Part shown: positions 41,501 to 56,385 of the stretch, piece by piece
Layout: each line of letters opens with the position of its first letter
How positions within the stretch are numbered: the first letter of the stretch is position 1
DNA from: Burhinus oedicnemus
Lineage: Eukaryota > Chordata > Aves > Charadriiformes > Burhinidae
Length of the DNA stretch: 64,000 bases
Assembly: GCA_008921705.1 (NCBI GenBank)
Contig: VFFE01007012.1
Location: 160,834 to 224,833 of the forward strand
Direction: 5' to 3'
Program-made: the position numbers and the translations under genes
The notes under the pieces: generated by a model
What the model was told of the DNA's origin: nothing
The model's database searches: none
What the model saw: only the letters and a program-made list of their open reading frames with translations

Positions 41501-44500
41501 GACAGTGAGGGAGCTGCAGCCCATGGTGGAAGGGGTGGTATTTTGCTGTGCGCCTGACTGGAAACTTTAAGACAGAGTTACAATTTTGGTTTGGATGGGG
41601 TTATAGAATTGCATTATTTTTGTAAATAGGAAATTCAAAACCTCTTGACTTCAGATTGGTGTTTTCAGAAGACCCACTTGTTCCATGGGATGTGCCTGAT
41701 CTTTTTTGTTTCTTGAGATACCCCTGGTGACTGATGTAATTTGGGATGCATCTCTGTCTTCCTCCTGCTTGGCAGAGCTGGCTGTTTGGCATGTGAGTAG
41801 GCAGTCAACAGCTGTTAACTGTGAGGGATTAAAAGTGCTTGGATACAGCTGCATTTGTGATCTGTTGGGATCAAATGCGGAATACCTGTTGTCACCCAGA
41901 TCTCTAATGAAGAACAGGGAAAAAACTTCCTGCAGGGAACTGGCTCCCTACTGGACACAAGCAGTGTATGGTCGCTTTTGGGCTTCCTTGCTTCTAGTAC
42001 CTTTCCACACCTGGAAAGGGGAAACCAAGCCAGAGTGGAAAAGAAGAGACTAAAATTTGCCTGCAGGAGGCTACACGGTTTGTACAGAGATCTGTGATCC
42101 ACCTATTCTGCTTCAAGCTAGCTTTAACGCCAAAGCAGCTGCCCCATTATGTGAGGGTTCTTGTGTTACACCAGTGTCTAAGCAGCAGAGGACTTCAGAG
42201 CTTCTGGCCAAGCAAGAATTGCTCTCCAGTGTTTTGTTTGGCCAGAGGCAGTGAAAAATCCACTCAATCCTCCAAAATTCTGTCTTATGAACCAGTGTGC
42301 TGGATGTGCCTTTCTTCCTTTGCTAAGAAAAATAGAAGTGGTTCATCACACTAAACTCATGGCTGGTCCAGCCCACAGTGGTTGCTAGTTGGCTTTCCTG
42401 CAGGGAATTGGCTCCCAGCTCTTCCCCAATGCCTTCATTTGGGAATATTTAGTTTTCATGTGCTTCCAGTGGTCTCTGACCAAAGATCCCCTTAAGAGTA
42501 ACTATGAAACCACCCTAAATATAACTCCCCCATTGCTGATAGGATGCTGGGGTGGGAGAAAATAATGTACTTTCTTATAAAGAAATGCCCCAGGTTGTGG
42601 GAACCGTTCTGACTTGGCAGGCTACTTGCGAGGCATTTGCTATTTGTTTAACTTGGGACTGGCTGCCTCTGGCAGTTGTTACCATCAGCCGCCTTTCTTA
42701 TCTGCTCTTTTCTATAATAAACATTGGAGCAAAGAGTTGGAATTAGTCACTTCTGAGGCACTGCCTCCCTGCCTGCCTTTCCAGCTTCTGTCTTATCATC
42801 TCATTTTTGGACTCTCGAGCCTTTTCCACTTTGTTCTGTGCCTCTTGGTTTGTCCCTCTTCTGACATAGCAAAGAGCTCTTTTAAATATCCCATAGGTGT
42901 GTCATCCCCAGGACTGCCTGCATCCCAGAAGACATGCTGCCCTGGGACAGCTGTGTGCACTCATGCTGCTGCTGGGTACTACAGGGATTCTTCTAGCATG
43001 ACTTACCTAATCCAGTGGCGATGGGCTGGATGAGTTGTTCTGGCTGACATCTGTTCAGATGAACAACCCATGGAGGCAGCCTAAGGATCCTGAAAGCATC
43101 CTGGGGGCCTGGCACCACGTCCTGCTCTTCGGTACAGCATTAACCGCACGGCAGTCAGTGGTTTGAGGGAATGCAAACACAGACAGCACCTCCAGAAGCA
43201 CAGGGCTGTGTGGTCTTCATTCAGAAATCTGAGTAATTCCTACTGATTTGCTTCCACTTTAAAATTCCCTGGTGGTATCTAAGCATTTTCTTGACCTGGT
43301 CTTGCTTCTGACAGTACTGTTGGAGAGGCAGTAATGAGCAGTCCAGGGTGCAAGAATCTCTCTCTCTCTGGTCTCATCTCACTTTAAAAATACACAGAGC
43401 TATATATTTCACTCAACACATGCAAATGCTGTTTCCTATCTACCCTTGCTCTGCTGACTGAAAGCCAGTCATGCTTCCCCTCTGAGACAGCCTGCCAGGT
43501 AAATGCCACTTGATGTATAACGTATTTCAGTGCTGCCTCTGGAAATGGCCTGGGTGGCAGCATCGGAGCAGGATGGAGAACAGCCCACGTTCACCCCATG
43601 GTGGCACAAAGGCACTCAGTGGGGATGCAAATCTGTTTAGTTCTGTCTGGATTTGCTTTATTGGATGTATGAGCATGTCATCCACCTCTTCCTGTAATCT
43701 TCCCATCTCTCTTATACCATTATCACCACAATGATATTTAGCGGAAGATGGAAACTTTGACTCTGGGTCTGTCTCTGTGGTGGGATGGGTTTCTTGCAGT
43801 GCGTAGGGGATGCAGCCTGCCTGTTTTCATTTCAGAAGGCTGGACTGGGGGCTTAGCCACGGATTACATATCTTGACCAACATTTCAGCTTGCTGGATTG
43901 AGCTGGTCAGGGTAGAGTTTCTCTTTCTTGCAAAAATGCATTCAGCAAAAAAACCCACCAAACCCTTTGTTAAACGTAAGAGGCAATTTAGACAACTTCT
44001 GAGCTGTGTCTTGGCTCAGGTCTAGGTGTGACAGAAAACCAGACACTACTGATTTCTTTCAAGCACTCTACATTGCAGATCGGAGCAGGCACATGCCCTG
44101 GGGTTAGTCCTGCTTCTCAATGCACTTTGTGCTGATGCACGTGATGATGAGTGGGAGGAAATGCCTGCCCAAAAGCATAAACAGGGAGGAAGACCTATAA
44201 GTGGCCATGTCCTCATAGTCCTGGCATGTGAAATGGAGCTGGTGGTGGCTGGTGTTAGTGGATATGCTAGTGTCAGACGCTCCTGATACCTGTTTCAGGG
44301 AAAGATTGTTTGATTGGAGAGGATTGCAAACATCTCCCTGGTTATTCAGATGTGCTAGAGGAGGCTAGCACCCATCTGGTGTCTGGGGTGGCAGGAGGCT
44401 GCCATGCTGGAGCACCCATGGTGTGTGTAAGCAAAGACCGTACCTCACACCTTTTTGCAGTTTCATGTCACAGGTCAGGCCCGAAATCAGCTTCCCTCTG

Positions 44501-47500
44501 ACCTCCAGTGCTTAATGCACCCCATCTCCATAGCAATGGCTGTAAATACCATCCTCCACGCACTCGTACCCCAGGCTGTGTTGGTGCTATAATGTGGTGG
44601 AGCTCTCTGTGTACTGCACTACGCACTGAAAACAAACAACCAATAAATCTGTTATAAACCAATGAGTAATTTGTTTTGGTTACCAGGGAGATTGCCAAGT
44701 GCAAATTCAACCTGAAATAGCGATGAGCTCATCCTCTGAGCAATGCCGGTGCCTGAGCTGGAGCAGCCGGATGGAAAGGGAGCCAGCACCAGTAACACTG
44801 TCTGCTCCACCGATATTTGGACGCTGTGCGAGCTGTTTTGCCAGAGAGCTTTTGCCTTGCAAATGAGACCGAGCAGGGGATGGTGTGTGAGGCTGGTTGC
44901 TTAGCCCAGGCTTTTACAGGTCCTGGAAGTATGGCGGTGATATTCCTGGTGGGCTGGAGAGCTCCAGGGCTGGGTTAAGGTGCTGCAGAAGTGGTCTCCT
45001 CTGCTGTCTCCCGTATCTTGGCAACCCCTGCCTGTGCAAGGATTGTGGGGAAAACCAAGATGCTTGACTTGTAGGTAAGGACTAGTTTTCAACAGCTAGT
45101 TACATAGGTGTATCTGGGCAGAGCCTCTCCCCTGCTGCTGCTCCAGGCGCTGGAGCAAGGAATTGGAAAAGCCTCACCCTCTTCTGCAACGTACCTGGGG
45201 CATGAACTTGAAAATTTGGGCTCTGCCGTTATTTCACCCTGAAGTGTCCCCAGTTTAAGCATAGCAGGACTTGACTTTTGAAGGGCTGGTGCTAGTGGCA
45301 GGGTTTGGCAGCTTTCTGTGTCTGTCCATCCCTGCAGTTGCTCCCAGGAATAAACCCACAGATGACACTAGGTGTCAGGAGGACCTGTGCTTGGACAGCC
45401 ACAGGGGTCACCTCCTGCCAGGGCATAGCGGGCAGTGCAGGAGCAGCCACTGTAAGCAGAGAGATTGCTCTCTGCTGCAGAGCCTGGTTGATGGAGAGTC
45501 AGGCTGGAGAGGGCTCTCGCAGGGCTGCTGGCCATGCCAGTTGGAAAGGCAGGACAAGGAGGCTGTGCGGCGCTTGATCCTCTCTGGCAGCCCAGGCAGG
45601 GCTTCGATAGCATCCTGCACTTTTCTCTGCTAAGGCGGAGATGCTTCCAGATGTACATGCATTCAATGAATTTGTATTTTCTGAAGAAATACAATTTTTA
45701 ACTAAAAAGGTCTGTCTGTAGGAGGAAGTACTGCCTGTCCCTCTGCACTAGGATGCTGCAGGGGAGAGGCTGACAAATGTGTGGCAGTGGTCTCTGCTGC
45801 TCCCTTTTCTTGGTTTTTGCTCCCCATTGCTGAGTTATCAAGTACATGAAATGATGTAGAAGTACACCACCATATTGCCGGGCAGCTGTGTTGAGGAAGC
45901 AGTGCATAAACCACTCACCAGAGGCCCACTGATGGATTTCACCGAATCTTTTAAGACATAGTTACCACTGTCTGAAAACAGATAACAATTATCAACAGCA
46001 CAAATGCAGACAAAAGCTGAGCCCCTGAAATGTAATCCATGAACCTACCCACACGATGCAAAAAGACCATCTTTTTTGGGTTAACCTCATGGCTTTCTGG
46101 ACCAAGGGATGAAGGCTGCATCTGTAAAAAGGGCATTGGTTTCAGCAGAGGTATTTTTGTATTTTAGAAGTCTTTTATTATAATTTTACAAGCATGGAGT
46201 GATCTGTTTCTGTGTTCTTGCAAGTCCTTTCCAGGCCTGTGGGTGGATTTCTTCCAGCTCCTCTCTGGAGCCATGTGGGAAATGCTTTGGTGACATGCCC
46301 AAGTCCCTCAGCATCCCGGGCAGCTCTGTCACAGCCATCGGTGCATTCAGCCATCAGCTCTAGGGAAGGGCTTCATGAAACCCTAATACTTGGAGTAGGT
46401 TGGCATTTGAAAGAAGGTGATTTTAATGTGAGAAGTTATAACTAAGTGAGAGTTGGGTGAAAGAGGCGTGAGTTCGGCTGCACACATCTGCCTTTGATAG
46501 CTGACAGAGGGTCGGCAGTGCTCTCAGCGGCGTGCCTGGGCCATCCCAATGTCTGGTTTTGAGTCCGCGTGACCCTGCGGTGTAGTGCAGCTCCATCTAC
46601 CATGTCCCCCATATCGTCCGTAACTGAGCTGGCAGGCAGCTAACAGACTGCTCTGCGGCGTTTTGCTTTCAGCAGCTCTTTGGAGATGAGGCACGGCATG
46701 TCTAACGTGTGTGTGCATTGTTTGCACGTGGTGTTTGATATTCCTTTGTGTTGCCTCTTTACCATGGGGCTGAGCAGTGGGCGTTAGTGTTTGGGAGTGG
46801 GACGGGCACCCCCGCAGGTCTGCAATGTCTCTCTTCTCCGTGTCCTCCCCCAGCAGCGTGTCCCCACTCCAGCGTTTCACCTGCTTGGTATCAAGGTGTG
46901 TTTGCTTTTTGGCTGTCTCTGGGCAACTGAAAACACTGCTGTACTTTGCAGATCCTGGACTTGGCCGGGACCAAGCCTAACCTTGCTCAATGCTGGCATA
47001 AAGCAGGCAAGGCTTGCTACTGGGCTGTTCTAGCACAGCTGAGAAGACGATTTGGCTCAAGAGGTGTAACTTTATAAAAGGGACAGTAGAGTCCTTGCTA
47101 TTGCAGGAAAAGTCCTCCATGATTTGGAAGCCCTACCCTTTCCCTATTGTCTTGCAGCATTCCCAGCGGGACACGGGTGCTTGTGGGCTCTCATGCAATG
47201 TGGCTGCAGAAGCTGGTTTAAAAGAAAGCAAGCCACTGTTTCACATCTGCTTTAGCTTTTTGTCAGTTTTCTCTGGCACTTGTGTGCAATTAGCGCTGCT
47301 CTTTTGTCACACGGATCCGATCCTCTAGTAGTTTGATTTGGAGAGTAGCTTGACAGCTAGCAGCAATTGTATTGAGAAGGGCTGTTTCTCTTTGCAGGCT
47401 GTGTTACTCGTTGTCCCTGAATTTATTGTCTCACTGCTACTTGAAAAAGAAAACAAAATAATTTTTTGTGCCTGGATCCAGCCACAGAACAGAGGCTGGT

Positions 47501-48951
47501 TTAATCAAACGCATAAGTGGTTGTACCAACTCCAGTTGGTTTATTTCTATGTTTAAAATCAAGCACTCTTCTAAGTATCTTATTTTTCTTATTCCAAGAT
47601 TTGTGTTTAATAAATGTAACAGCCCATAGACTTTACCCGTTGCTCCAGGAGCGAGCACCGATAGAAATGCTGTAACGGGCAGTGCTGCTATGGGACCCTC
47701 AGTGGGAGCATGGGAGAGGAGAGGGGACGGGACCTTCTCTTGCCTCCGAGTGCCCTGGCCCATCCCTGTGGAGGTGGGGGATGAAGGTATTTGCTGGTTC
47801 AGCAAATGGGAAGCAAATTAAATTTAGCAGCTTAAATAGCCTTGCCTCTCCATACAGCTTTAGGCTGAACTGTCTCTTGCCAAGTATTGGTCTACTGGTC
47901 TTAATATTTCCAAAGACACAAAAGCAATTAAAATTTTGTTAGGTTACCCAAAAACTAGAGTGGGAGGATGTTGTGGGGAGGACAATTCCCCTGCCCTTGC
48001 CTCCAAAACTGCCTCCATCCTGCAGATGAGGACACTCAGCTGGGATACCGCAAACCAGGGCTGGGCTCCTGCCCATGGGCTGAGCGCCATTCTGGGCTGG
48101 GTCTCTCTGGTTTTGGCTGAAATTAAATCCTAACCCTGATGAAGGATTTAAAGATATTTGTTCCTTTTTATTTATTTATTTAATAAAATGAGAATCAATG
48201 TTTTCTAACTGACCCCATGGAGAATGCTTCTTAGTGTAGTCCTTGCCCAGCTCTGATCTGACATGATTTCCAGGGAGACCCGGGATCCTTATCACTTTAT
48301 GAAAAATGAGATTTACATTCCTGTATCACACAGGCACTTTGAAAATATTATCCCTGACTCCAGAGAAGTGGCTCATACATTTTAATGCTGTTATTAGAAA
48401 TTGAATAGACAGCACTTCTCCTCAGTGGAAATTGCTGTGCAGCTCGGGGGGAAAAAATATGCAGAAAGCAGTGGTGGAGACTTCAGAGAGCTCTCATCAC
48501 CCTGAGATGTGTGTGCTTTTGGTGCAGTGTTTCTGCTGAATGAAAAGAGCAAGGTTTGATATACGCCAGAGAAAAGGGAAAGCACAAGTGTGGGGGCCAG
48601 CAGCGCAGGATGAGACAGCAGTGGGGCTCAAAGCATCAAAACAGCTTCTGGACTGAAAGGGAGAGCACACCCAGGCGTTGTGCGGTGGTGGGGAAATATG
48701 GGCTGCTCTGGACCTGCATGTCCCAGAGTGTTGTGGAGATGTTGCACGCAGGTGCTTTATTTGTGGTCTTCATGAGCGTAGAGGAATCGAGCTGGATAAG
48801 AGCTGGCTTAAACTGGCATAAGAGTGAAGAGCTGTTGAGGTGCTGAGATTGGTGAAAGATGCCCTTGGGAGGAGAAGGAGCAAGGAACTACAACAACAAA
48901 AAAATCCCCAGATCGTGTTCCTTTTAAAATAAATTCTTTTGTTCATGGTAA

Positions 48952-49042
48952 ATGAACTTGAAAGAACCAGCTGATCTCTGCTCCTCTCAGGGCAGATGGC
49001 CTCCAAGAAGGACTTCACATTTGGCTGCAGTGCATTGAGGCT
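48952..49042 (+). repeat. 91-bp dispersed repeat, copy A
   Basis: An ungapped match of 81/91 by eye to 51849-51939, same orientation. It starts ATGAACTTGAAAGAACCAGC and ends CATTTGGCTGCAGTGCATTG followed by AGGCT. The family is not recognised. On the minus strand both copies are open and read NALxPNVKS with a conserved QLVL. Confidence 0.8.
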
Positions 49043-51848
49043 CTGGAGTGGCTGAGCTGGGAGTCCCTTGCTTATGAGTATGGAGGGAGAAAAAGGGTCA
49101 CGGCTGGCAAAATACTCCCTTATCAGGCTCTTCTGGAAGTCTGGCTGAGTTCTTGGGTTTTGCCTGAGTCCTTAGTCTCCTGGAGGTCAGTTTGGGAAAG
49201 AGCAGCCAAGGCAAGTCCAGCAGGATCAGAGCGAGTGGTCTCCTAATCTGGCAAGGGCTCCAACTTCCCTGCAAGAGCAGAGGGGCAAGGATCCTGGCTG
49301 AGCAAGGTGATGCACGGTCATTAAATGAACAGGGCTTTGATGAGAAACTTGATTGGCTGATTTGCAAAATATTAATGTGAATGGTGGCTGAAGTCAACTC
49401 TGGCCACAAACTAAGCCTGGTCAAAGGGGAAAGTTAAATGGCATCTGTTTCAGCAGAGGAAATCTGTGATAATGCAGGACCGGAGCAAGGTGTCTTAGAA
49501 AGCCTGCACCATGGCTCCATCTTACAAGCGAGCGGGTGCTCGTGGGCCTCCTCGCCCCCCTCCGGTGGGTGTCTTCTCCTTGGCTTGTCCTGGAGAAGCA
49601 TGTCCCCTGGCACAGCCAGTGAATGCCCATGTGATGTGGTGCCAAAAAAGCCGTTGTGAATTTGAAGCCACTCCAAGGTGAAGGGTTTTCAGTTCTCCCG
49701 CCCTTGGTGGCGGTGGGGCAATGTGGCCCATCCTGGCTGAGCCTTCATTGTAAGTATCAGGGTGCGAGGAAGTTAATCCCTTCTTCCATTTTAAAATGCA
49801 CTTATCTGAAGTTGGAAATGAAATCAAACCCTCCCAAAGCAGAGGTTTCTGAGAATAACTTTAGTGACTAATCCAACCCCATAAGCCTCACTGGAGGGGA
49901 CTTTGCAGCTTTGTTTTTCCTTGTAAAGAATGCCTAGCATATGTCCTGACAATTAGTCAGAGTGCCCAAAAATACCCGTCAGCCCTGCAAGCTGATCTCC
50001 TCCTGCTCCTGGAGCCGAGACAGACACAGGGTTGTGCACTGTGGGGCTTTGGGAAAGGCTATTTTTAAAATGGCCGTGTAAGAAGGGTGATTTGGTCCTT
50101 TCAGCCACCAGTGCTCTCTAGCAACTGAAGGTGTAGATAGCCAAATGCTAATCTTGCACCCAAGGTGATGGGCTGGTTGTCCTGCTAAACCCCTACACCA
50201 GGACCAGCTCCTGTCAGCTCTAAATCAGTGCTCAGGGCATGGCCCTGGGGCCTGTGCCAAGTTCGGGCAGTGCTTTGATGGTGTGCTGGATGCCGGGGAG
50301 TCTTCCCAACTGGCATGTCAATGCTCAGAAGGGCACGTCCTTCTCATTGAAGCAGTGGCCTGTCCAGGCAGCATGCTTCGGCCCAGCCCTCTTCTGAGAA
50401 GCATTTGCTTTACCCATCTCTGACCACCTGAGCTGAAGTTTTCTATCCTTAGTGTTTCCTATGTGCTGAATTTCTGGAGGGTGTTTTGCCAGAATTGCAG
50501 TCCACCCACAAATGGCCCTTTCTTCTCCTCCGCTGAAAATAAAGCTCTTTGAGGAGAAACACCAAGGCTCCTTGGTCTTGCAGAGCACTGCTTGTGTGGG
50601 GTCTTGCCTTGGCCCACTGTGCTACGGGGACAGAGGAAGGAGGTCTGCAGAACCGACTGCCCAGCAGTTTCCTGGGAATACGATGTTCTGCTAGAAAACT
50701 ACACACCGAAAACATTCCCAGCCTTTGAAGGAAGAGCTCAGGCACAGCCTGCAGCCCCCACCTTCAAAGTCCTTCTTGCTGCCAGGTCCTGTTGCATGAA
50801 TGCAGGAGGATAGCAGGGCTACTGGAAACCTGCGTGGGGGATGCTGGAGAGCGTGTGTGTCTGAGTAGCTGCTAATTTCTGATTCGTAGTGGATAGATTT
50901 CCAGGGAAGGTGAATGACCTAGCTTTCAAGCAGTGATGCAAACTAATAGTTGAACTTCCTTCTGTGCTCTCCCCAGTGAGCTGTTTAACTTCACTGGGAG
51001 AGAGCATGGCTCAGCTAGCTGCCATGCCTATGAGAAGTAATTGAAAGCGATTAGGAGTGCAGAGAACGTAATGGAGGTTGTGAAATATTATTTCAGTGAT
51101 GGCTTACTAACAACTTGGTGAAGCCCCAACATGAGCATTTATTGTGTGGGTATGGTAGGATTATATCACTGTTAGTGTTCCTCAGACCTCATTCTCTCCT
51201 GGAAAAGACTGCCATGCTGCCTGGCTGGGGTCAGGATGGTATTTACTTGACAGGGACTGAAGTTACATTTCGCAGCTCTGGAGCCAGGGCTAAGCCATGG
51301 GGGGAAATGTGACTGGCAAATCTTTGCCTCATGTTTGACTCCAACAGTCATTCCTTCTCCATGTGACTGCATCTCAACTGAACAAAGAAGGACCCTTGCA
51401 GTTGGCCAAGATGGCCCTAAGGAGCTCCACCGCACTAAGCGTGAAGCTTTGGGCTAATAACTGAGTTGTGGTGCAGCTTGCTTGGCCCCAGAGAGGGCTC
51501 CTCTGAGGACATCAGCCCTGGTGGAAGTGGTGTTGGTGACTGAGAGGCATCACCTGCCTGCCACCGCTGAGGGCACTGTGCTGTGTAGCTGGAGCTCTGC
51601 AGCCAGAGCTCTGGCCATTCCAGTGAGCAGAAACCCCAGAGCTCTTCAAGGGAGCTTTGAATGCGGGGGCCTGGCCAGTGTGGGTGAGAGTCTGGTGCTG
51701 CTGGGGTCCTGAGATGCTAACCTGGAGATGTTCCCCACTGCTCCCGTGTCACCGGACATGCAGGCTGCTTCCCCTGTGCCTGCTGGCTCATCTTCCCTGG
51801 AAAATGCTGCACGCCTTATTCCTGCGCTTTTGGCTGCTTTTGTGCTAC

Positions 51849-51939
51849 ATGAACTTGCAAGAACCAGCTGGTTTCTGCTCCTCCCAGGGCAGGTGACCTC
51901 GGAGGAGGACTTCACATTTGGCCGCAGTGCATTGAGGCT
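51849..51939 (+). repeat. 91-bp dispersed repeat, copy B
   Basis: The partner of the copy at 48952, with ten differences, eight of them transitions. Similarity drops abruptly at the 3' end and faintly continues (CTTTTGT) upstream. This suggests fragments of an old repeat family rather than a recent duplication. Confidence 0.8.
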
Positions 51940-54087
51940 GCTTTGCTCAAACTGGGCACTGCTGGGTGGATCTGAGTGCAATGCAGTCATAAGGCTGCTG
52001 AGAAGGAAGAGGTGAATGCTGTGTTTGAGGCTTTTTAGCCCAGCTATGGGCTTGATGATCTTACAAGGTGTCTGAATCGGACCAGTCTTGGCAGGACATG
52101 TGGATCTTTCTGCCAGGAGGAGCAAAGGAAGTCTTTGTGTCCCCTTAGGGTTGGCCAGTGTCCGGGCACATTCAGACCTGTCGTTTCCACCTTACAGTTC
52201 ATGCAAGGGGGCTGCGGGCAGTCTGGCGAGCCTGCCAGCCTGCTGCCTGCACACTCACAGCTCCTCTCCGCAGGCTGAGTCGAGGCAGAAGGATGTGGGA
52301 GACAGAGCTGGAAAGAGAAACTTGTCCCGGGTTTAGCCTGGTGTGTTTAAGCCTAATACATTTGTCTTTCTAAGAGATGTAACAAAAATCTTCGGCCTTT
52401 TGGGACTGTCCCTTTTTGAGCTTGTACTGAAGGTCTAAATGTAACAGTAGAGACCACAGCAGGCACTCAGCATCCTTGCTGCTGGAAGATAAAGTCTTGG
52501 CATCTTATCTATAATATAGCAAAGAGCCACAAGGAAGAGGGAGCAGGGATAGGAGAAAATAGTGCAGTTGATTCAAAGCTGACCCTGTGCAGCACCTTAT
52601 ACTGCTGCAGCCTCCTCTCACCTCAGTCCTCTCTGGTGCCTGTATGTCCTGCGGCTGCTGCCATGGGTCTGTATGGTGCCTGAGCCCTACCACACTGCGG
52701 CTTCTGTTCTCCAACCCTGACATAGCCAGGAGGGAAGACAGGAGCTGGACAAAGCCTTGGGTCTACGAAGCAGCTCTTGATTTGTGCACATACGCTCCCT
52801 CCAGGCCTTGGTGTCGCTTGGCTTTCAGCAGCAGCCAGAGGTCTGCCATGTCAGCAACAGGTGACAGGAAGAAGTGCCAGTCAGGAGCATGTGTGGAGGG
52901 GAGCTGCGGAGCAGATGGCAGCAGGGGAATAAATTTGGAGCTGCCATGGGAATAGTCCTGGAAACAGTCCAGCCCGAGGACGGAGACAGATGGGAAAAAC
53001 CCATTTTAGATCTCTTCCCAGTTTTGCTGTTTTTTGGATGCCTTTATTTCCAGCTCCATTATCTCTGGGCCATTCTTTCCTGTCTGTTATTAAATGCTCA
53101 TGCTTATTTTTTTCTCTCTTTTTATCCTTCTTTCTTTTCCCCCTTTTGTTTCTGCTCACATTATATCTGAGTTTCTGGAGGGTTACCCAGGCTGTGTCTG
53201 TCTCCTTATAAATTTATTCCCAGTTCCTCTATCCCTACCTCCATAGCTGATCCTAATAGCTTCCCCTGGCACTGAAAGGCTCAGCACACGGATCCAACCC
53301 AACTGTGAGCTGGAGTTCAGCATGGAAGAAAGGAAAACACCCTGTGTGTCTTTGCCATGTGCTGCCCATTTCCTTCTCCATCGTCCCCTCTGAGCTGGTT
53401 GCCCAAGCCCATGGGGCTTGCCTTATGGCTCATACCTTCATCCCCTCTGTCACTGCAGGGATGTCCTTGCTGGCTTTGCTCTGGATGTGGGTACATCTCG
53501 TGTGAACCAGGGTGACTCTGTCTTGTGTTCCCCTGAGTGCCTGCGGGATGCTTCAGGGGTGTGGAGGTGCATCCTTGAGTGCAGATTGGGGAACATGAGC
53601 CAGGTTTTGCATCTTCTGAAGCGTTTTTGTGATAGTTTAAAGAGAAACTCTTCACTTTTGAACTGAACTAGCTTTTTTTTGCTCTTTGAAAAGACTAGGT
53701 GTAAACTCCCTATTTTGGGAGTATTTTGGGTTCATGGATCGTGGGTTGCATGCAGAGTCCCTGGCTGGTGGGGGTGGGAAGTGGGGGCCATCCCCTGGCA
53801 GCTCTCTCCAGATGGTCTGCAAACACTGTACTGCAGGGCCTCTCACCAGCCCAAGCCAGCGCTGGGAGCAGGAAGCACAAGAGATACTGAGTGCTTGGAG
53901 AGCTGGATCAGCTCCAGGTGTCAGTCCTGGATCCCAAACCCACCCGGCGTTTCTGTGGCAGCAGGGCTGCTTCCTCCTCTGTCCCGCTGATGTATGAGCT
54001 GCAAGTGCAAAGGCGGGCTCTTCCTTGTGTCCTCTCTCCTCTTAAGCCCAACTGTTTTATTGGTTGACTTCCCACAAACTCTGTCTT

Positions 54088-54115
54088 TATATATATATAT
54101 ATATAAAAAAAAAAA
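54088..54115. repeat. (TA)n microsatellite with adjoining A run
   Basis: About nine TA units followed by eleven A residues. A simple sequence repeat with no linked feature. Confidence 0.9.
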
Positions 54116-56385
54116 TGTGTTTAGTTTCTGCCTTATAAGAGCTAAGGGAAGTTTAACCAGTTTCTGCAATAGGTTGGGCAGAAGGAGTGCTCTCTGCTGT
54201 GGGAGAACGCACACTGCATGCAACCTGAGCTAAATTTATAATTTAAAAAAACCCCCGAAACTCCTGTGCTGTTACTTGAAAAGAAAGAAGTGTTTGTGCA
54301 AACGGCGGATGGGAGCAAACCTGGATGTGGAGTGCAACCCCCTGGGCTGCCTGGCGCAGCCCTGGCCCATGGGACCGTGTGGGTCCCGTGCTGTTGCAGC
54401 AGCAGCTGGAGTGAGAGCATGGAGCGAGTCCGGCACCCGCCTGCACCACAGGAAGGGTAGGGAGCAACACGGGGCTCTCGTTTTATGGGGAGCCTGGTGA
54501 ATGGCTGGTGTGCTTTTCCATGCAGCTTTACTGTGCATTGCTAAGCAGTGTGTATGGAAGCAGAAGGTACAGAGGTTTACCCTAAGAGGTGGACACGTGC
54601 TCCCCTCGTGCTCGTATTTACTGCTGCCTGCTCCTTTCTTTGATGACGGTGACTAATAGTTCATCAATGCCTGGGTTATACCAGCTCTATTTAGGACTTT
54701 CTGCCCGTTGAGTGACAGCAGGATGTGTGAGCAAGCTGAGCTGCCCAGACCTTTTCTGGCAGGATTGTTAGGGCAAGAAAATACTCTGGAAACCACAATG
54801 TGAATCATTTGTCTATCCGAGTGGATGACACTATGCCCCAGCCATGCTGCTTTGCAGTTAGACCTGTGCAGTGGGGTCAGCGTGTCCAGGCCAGCTTCCT
54901 GGAGTCTTGAAAACCTACAGGACAGGTTTAATGTTAAAAACATGAAAACCCAAGCCTGCATGCCCTGCTGTGCGCTCGCTGACATGTTTGTAGCGCGCTC
55001 TCCTCTGAGACCCACAGGTGCGTGGTGCCTGGCTAGCAGAGAAGTGCTCCAACGGGGCTGGCACACCTCCTTTCTGCGGCACCCTCTCTTTCCTGGAGGT
55101 TTCTGCTCCCTGCCATGCTTCACAGGGCAACGATGTCCCTCCTCAGCACTTGTGCTATACCTTGCACCACTGGTGTGTTTAATCGCCTGAGCTTGTGTGG
55201 ACAAAGGGGCTTGGGCAGGAGATGGGAATTGTCCAGGGTCATATGGCTAAAGCCCGCCAAGAAACCAAGAGCAGCCCTGTCTTCTCAGCAAGGGTTGTTC
55301 CCTAGCCTAACCTCGCTGCGCTGGCCCAGAAGGCCACAAATTCAAACAAAATGGCCTTTTTATTACAGACTGCTCTGGGGAATCACCAGAGGCTTTGCAG
55401 AGTGAGCTGTGCCATGAAATGCTGCTCCCGGGAGTTTCATGATAAAGCTTCATGGGCATCAACACGGCTGGGTCTTCCTCCTGTTTTTTGGCCAAGTTTT
55501 CCTTCTCCCACCTCCTCCAGCCTGTGCCTGTTGTCATGCTGCAAACACACATGTATTTGTACATGTGAGATATTTTGATAGCCAAGTGTCCGTCCCTACT
55601 CTCCGCGTGCCTCTGCAATGCTGTCAAACCGCTGCTGAATTGCGGCCGCCTCTGGGGTGGGACGTGGCAGCTGCTGACATTGCACAGCAATGCTATTCCG
55701 CCTTTTTGGATGGGGCACAAAGGTTACTGTTTCTAATTGAAACACGAGGGTATTCTGGGGGGAAGTAGGAAATGACTGCCGAGCGGGAGGGCGCCAGCGC
55801 TTTGTGTAGGGAACCAGAAAGGAATGAGAATGGTTAATGGTACAAACTCTATGTGCATTGCCAAAAATGAACTCATGTCTGTAAATATTACACTGCGTAC
55901 AGCAAGATTAGCACAGGAAAATACCAGTTGTTAGGGTTCCTGTTACCATCTGAATTATGCAAACAATTTGCTTGAGTTTATAGATGAGCTGGGGTAGAAT
56001 GACATTGGGTTTTTCCTAGCCAAAGTGTTTCAGTGTGCTAGTATTTTAGCATGTTTCTCAGCCTCAATCTGCTACACAAGTGGATGGATCTATGCTGTGC
56101 TCTTTTGGGATGGCATGCTGTCAAGTGTGGCCTTTTCCAGGCCATGTTGGAAACTTAGCGATGTTGGGATGCTGCTGAGATGCTGACCTTGCATGTGTGC
56201 TACCTGGGAGCCCAAGATGGGTGTGAAGGCCCAGGGAGTCACGGAGCCCCATGCTGGGGCTGGAGGCTGTGCGTGCCCTGCCGCGTGTGTGCGGTCGAGG
56301 AGCTCTTGGGACCTCTGCAAGTGAGAAGCAGAGATGTTCCTGGTTCCTGACTGTAGCAGGGCCAGTTGGGCTGAAGATGCTCGGG

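Noticed and set aside
45672..45694. 8-bp inverted repeat TTGTATTT...AAATACAA with 7-base loop
   Set aside because: Too short and AT-rich to distinguish from chance; no T-run or gene end nearby.
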